Assembly (NCBI RefSeq): GCF_034653355.1
Contig: NZ_JAYEER010000004.1
Location: forward strand, 930,001 to 994,000
Direction of reading: 5' to 3'
Source of the DNA: Nitrospirillum sp034653355
GTDB taxonomy: Bacteria > Pseudomonadota > Alphaproteobacteria > Azospirillales > Azospirillaceae
DNA: 64,000 nt
Shown here: positions 62,474 through 64,000 of the stretch, piece by piece
How the letters are laid out: every line of letters begins with the position of its first letter
Position numbering within the stretch: the stretch's first letter is position 1
Position numbers and translations under genes: made by a program
Notes under the pieces: generated by a model
Seen by the model: the letters and a program-made list of their open reading frames with translations, nothing else
Database searches by the model: none
What the model was told of the DNA's origin: nothing

Positions 62474-63310
62474 TTGACTTGTTACGTAAGCGCCGATGCG
62501 TACACCGCAACCCTCGGCCCTCTTCCCCCGGCAATTCCGCTGGGCCGGTTGCGGGGTGTAGCGGCGCGGGCCGCCGAAACCGTCCGGGCGGCCTGTCTGC
62601 AGCCGTCACCGCCGCTGCAACTCGATGACGCGGCGCTGTTCATCACGGGCGATCCGTTCGCGGGCGTCCCCGACGGGCGCATCCCCCGCGCGCCCGTCGC
62701 GCCCGGCGACGCTTGGCGCCTGTCCGACCCGATGGAGGCGGTGCGCGCGGCGGCGGCTTACGCCGCGCTGTCCGCGGCTTTGGAGCGACCGCTGACCTTG
62801 GACGATTTGATCGCCGCCCACGCCGCGTTGGACGCCAACTTGCCGGAGGAGGTCCGCGCCTACATGCGTCCGGGACGGCTGCGGGTGGTGGCGACCACCA
62901 TGCGGCGGGAGGGGGAGGGGCAGGTTTACGCGCCGCCGCCGCCCGACATGGCCCATGACCTGCTGCGCCAGCTCCTGGACTATGTGGAGGCGGTGCGGCA
63001 GGCCGGCGCCATCACCTTGATCCAGTGCGCGCTGGTCTATTACCAGTTCGTCGCCATCCATCCATTCCATGACGGCAACGGTCGCCTGTCCCGCGCCCTG
63101 GCCCGCCTGCTGCTGGAGCGGCATCACGCCGGTGCCGGCGCGCTTGACCTGACGGCCATGGTGCGCGTCAACCGGGCCTATCACGACTATCGCATCGTCG
63201 CCGTGCACCGGTCGGGGCGCTGGGCGGAATGGGTGCATTTCTTTTGCCAGATGCTGATCCGGCGCTGTGCGGCGGCGCAGGAGGGAAAGGGCGCGGCGGC
63301 GCGGGGGTGA
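62474..63310 (+). CDS. Fic-domain protein (putative AMP transferase)
   Basis: A 278-residue protein with an intact Fic motif, H196-PFHDGNGR-LSR, so it should transfer AMP (or another nucleotide part) to a hydroxyl side chain of a target protein. The flap region is VYAPPPPDMAHDLL. The usual N-terminal inhibitory helix (S/T-S-x-I-E-G) is not seen, though T-x-x-x-E-G occurs in TMRREG just before the flap. The start is TTG, placed behind GGGAG; no better start is present. It is divergent from the RiPP precursor gene and shares its control region. Its target, and any link to the peptide (regulation, self-protection), are unknown. Confidence 0.88.
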   Translation: MTCYVSADAYTATLGPLPPAIPLGRLRGVAARAAETVRAACLQPSPPLQLDDAALFITGDPFAGVPDGRIPRAPVAPGDAWRLSDPMEAVRAAAAYAALSAALERPLTLDDLIAAHAALDANLPEEVRAYMRPGRLRVVATTMRREGEGQVYAPPPPDMAHDLLRQLLDYVEAVRQAGAITLIQCALVYYQFVAIHPFHDGNGRLSRALARLLLERHHAGAGALDLTAMVRVNRAYHDYRIVAVHRSGRWAEWVHFFCQMLIRRCAAAQEGKGAAARG

Positions 63311-63333
63311 GGTCGGGAAACGTGGGTGGGCGG

Positions 63334-64000
63334 TCAAGGGGCGAGCGCCGCGTTCAGCAGGGCGGCCAGGCGCACCCCCGCCTGCTGCACGCGTTGCCGG
63401 ATGGCGGGCCACGCCGCCTGGTCGTAGTCCTGTCCCAGATCGCCCGAGGGCGGCAGCTTGCCGTAGACCACGTTCCTGGCCATCACCCGGCCTTCCGCCG
63501 CCCAGTCCAGGGCCAGCGGCTCCAGCCGGCCCGGAAGGCCGGGCGCCGCCCAAAGCGCCGCCTGCTCCGCCGTGATCGCCTGGTCCAGGGTGGCCGCCGC
63601 GGTGCGCGCCTTGGCCGGGTCCGTGGTGTAGTCGGGCAATACCTTGAGGCCGGTCTTATAGGCCAGGATGTCGTCGCCCCACAGTGAATGCAGGTTCAGG
63701 CGCCCCTGCGCGTCCTGACCGTAAAACGTCACCTTGACCTTCAGGCCGCCCTTGTCATGGTCGCGTTCCGCGACGTTCAACGGTTCATGCAGGTCGGCCA
63801 TAAGGTGCACGACCCATTTCAGGGCGGTCAGGCGTTCGGCTGCGGGGCGGGTCTTGTCCGCCAGCGTCCGGGCGAATTCCGGCAGCTTGGCGACCACGCA
63901 GGCCCCGCCGGGGCAGTCGCGCGCCGGAGCATAGGCCGGGGCGTTGATATCGACGTCGACATAGTGCCAGGGTAAGGTCTCGGGCATGCCACCTTGGTCG
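63334..64000 (-). CDS. S1/P1-type nuclease, partial (5' end beyond window)
   Basis: The frame is open to the right edge; ~222 residues of the C-terminal part are visible. The zinc-site pattern of S1/P1 nucleases is present: WHYVDVDI at the start of the visible part, HLMADLHEPLNV with the HxxxD-x-H arrangement, KGGLKVKVTFYG and NLHSLWGDDIL. These enzymes are secreted, Zn-dependent and degrade single-stranded DNA/RNA and 3'-nucleotides, giving phosphate. The signal peptide and first His ligands lie outside. It converges with fic, 23 bp apart. Confidence 0.9.
   Translation of the reverse strand, partial: DQGGMPETLPWHYVDVDINAPAYAPARDCPGGACVVAKLPEFARTLADKTRPAAERLTALKWVVHLMADLHEPLNVAERDHDKGGLKVKVTFYGQDAQGRLNLHSLWGDDILAYKTGLKVLPDYTTDPAKARTAAATLDQAITAEQAALWAAPGLPGRLEPLALDWAAEGRVMARNVVYGKLPPSGDLGQDYDQAAWPAIRQRVQQAGVRLAALLNAALAP

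Overview
The window is GC-rich (roughly two thirds G+C by eye) bacterial chromosome with dense, short-spaced genes. Gene content points to a free-living, microaerobic, motile alphaproteobacterium of the Rhodospirillales/Azospirillaceae type (Azospirillum or Nitrospirillum-like). The clues are a complete ccoNOQP-ccoGHIS set with FixK/FNR-type boxes, SdhE, a second-type GluRS, FliN, chemotaxis and GGDEF proteins, and DUF2189 membrane proteins. The genus is inferred; no rRNA or tRNA gene was seen.

Layout. 0-8.3 kb: the end of a LysM protein, a Tat-type tyrosinase followed by a free-standing secreted copy of its C-terminal domain, an FAD monooxygenase convergent with a WYL regulator, and small enzymes and unknowns. 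8.4-17.1 kb: the cbb3 oxidase structural operon (ccoNOQP), an intrinsic terminator, then the assembly operon (ccoGHIS), each preceded by a FixK/FNR-like box. 17.2-20.1 kb: a Mug-type glycosylase, a frameshifted GGDEF gene, fliN and a hotdog thioesterase. 20.1-26.2 kb: one 2037-residue protein built almost only of octapeptides. 26.7-29.8 kb: a Crp/Fnr regulator and a type III polyketide synthase/methyltransferase pair. 29.9-37.1 kb: recG, sdhE, mfd and a small TPR gene; the last 108 bp of mfd recur, in a conserved reading frame, just beyond the TPR gene. 37.1-44.8 kb: an AT-rich orphan, metY and a run of small metabolic enzymes. 44.9-55.4 kb: gltX (broken by a one-base shift), cysS, two TPR proteins, a chemoreceptor, cimA and trmJ.

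The most interesting block is 55.4-62.4 kb. It is a compact minus-strand operon for what looks like an undescribed ribosomally made peptide (RiPP). The order is a 60-residue precursor with a double-glycine leader and a core of five FDLS repeats, a radical SAM/SPASM enzyme of the cyclophane-forming look, an exported S9 peptidase, an HlyD-type adaptor and a C39 peptidase-ABC exporter. The last three genes overlap by 4 bp at each junction. A Fic-domain gene is transcribed divergently from the precursor across a short AT-rich gap holding a perfect palindrome. The inferred path is modification of the Phe-rich core by the radical SAM enzyme, leader removal after Gly-Gly by the C39 domain with export through HlyD plus an unlinked TolC, and possible trimming by the S9 peptidase.

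Two genes (GGDEF, gltX) carry clear single-base frameshifts, and two more loci (sdhE start, TPR gene end) hint at the same. These could be real mutations or consensus errors. The final gene (S1/P1 nuclease) runs off the right edge.
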